Of a stretch of DNA of 42,053 bases, positions 41,951-42,053 are shown piece after piece. Source of the stretch: an uncultured Lachnospiraceae bacterium (GTDB lineage Bacteria; Bacillota; Clostridia; Lachnospirales; Lachnospiraceae); the NCBI GenBank assembly GCA_910586355.1, contig CAJUHJ010000019.1, positions 1 through 42,053 on the forward strand. Direction: 5' to 3'. The notes beneath the pieces were generated by a model. That model was not told the DNA's origin, ran no database searches, and was given only the letters and a program-made list of their open reading frames with translations. A program made the translations under genes and the position numbers. The first letter of the stretch is position 1; every line of letters begins with the position of its first letter.

Positions 41951-42053
41951 TTGACAAATAGGATGTCGCGTTGTATACTAAAAAAGTTGCAGCGAAAAAG
42001 CAACCGAACATTGATAACTGAACAGTGAAACAACCTTGAAAGATTTTAAGAGA
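41951..42053 (+). promoter_or_regulatory. rRNA operon promoter and pre-16S leader
   Basis: Perfect TTGACA (41951-41956), 17-bp spacer, TATACT (41974-41979). A GTTGC/GCAAC stem-loop follows (41986-42003), then ACATTGATAACTGAACAGTG, the kind of leader found ahead of 16S rRNA in Clostridia. The 16S gene itself would lie beyond the window. Confidence 0.75.

Overview
The window is an AT-rich chromosomal segment of a Gram-positive, probably spore-forming Clostridia. It most resembles Lachnospiraceae, but I cannot name a genus. The grounds are strong GGAGG ribosome sites, frequent TTG/GTG starts, sigma-A promoters with 16-18 bp spacers, B. subtilis-like gene order (decarboxylase - kinase - yaaR - holB - ricT - yabB - rsmI, and DUF951 - rpsF - ssb - rpsR), SpmA and SpmB, and MecA. 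No CRISPR array, prophage or complete insertion sequence is visible.

Layout. 1-930: the cut-off right end of an IS200/IS605-like element, then a short ORF6N-domain gene (accessory DNA). 1.1-4.35 kb: a tight four-gene lipid operon (PAP2/IPC-synthase-like protein, MprF-flippase-like protein, PssA, Psd) that should make phosphatidylethanolamine. 4.5-7.9 kb: a 710-aa protein with a cyclic-nucleotide-binding-like N-terminus and a membrane-anchored coiled-coil protein with Pro/Glu repeats, both of unknown function. 8.07-11.4 kb: tRNA-Lys, a HAD phosphatase, trmB (minus) and a D-Ala-D-Ala carboxypeptidase. 11.45-14 kb: a distant ArgR-like protein (minus) and an AbiE-like pair followed by a DUF2164 gene. 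14-20.1 kb: the conserved decarboxylase-to-rsmI operon. 20.1-28.7 kb: a DUF885 lipoprotein peptidase, SpmA, a DUF3298-type lipoprotein, an XRE regulator, an unknown membrane protein, a chemoreceptor and a DUF362 ferredoxin protein. 28.7-31.9 kb: mecA (minus) and a three-gene cluster of a Ser/Thr-kinase/degenerate-MinD fusion, a stand-alone degenerate MinD-like protein and a 68-aa protein. 32.2-37.5 kb: a GH18 spore-hydrolase-like protein, a polar amino-acid ABC importer, SpmB (minus) and a PAP2 phosphatase. 37.5-42 kb: an S1-domain protein (minus), initiator tRNA-Met, VanZ, a sirtuin, DUF951, rpsF-ssb-rpsR, tRNA-Ser, and the promoter and leader of an rRNA operon running off the right edge.

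Most promising for novelty is the kinase cluster at 29.7-31.9 kb. The kinase gene has no usable ATG, GTG or TTG upstream of its N-lobe and appears to start at ATT. Its invariant catalytic-loop Asn is His. Its C-terminal half and the next gene both carry MinD/CpaE-like domains whose P-loop lysine is missing. The two genes overlap by 107 bp. Second-rank leads are the AbiE-like pair with a destroyed nucleotidyltransferase motif, the cNMP-like/coiled-coil pair, the 15-bp inverted repeat inside the ORF6N gene, and the possible omegaRNA/transposon end at the left edge.

All assignments come from reading motifs by eye; no database search was possible.
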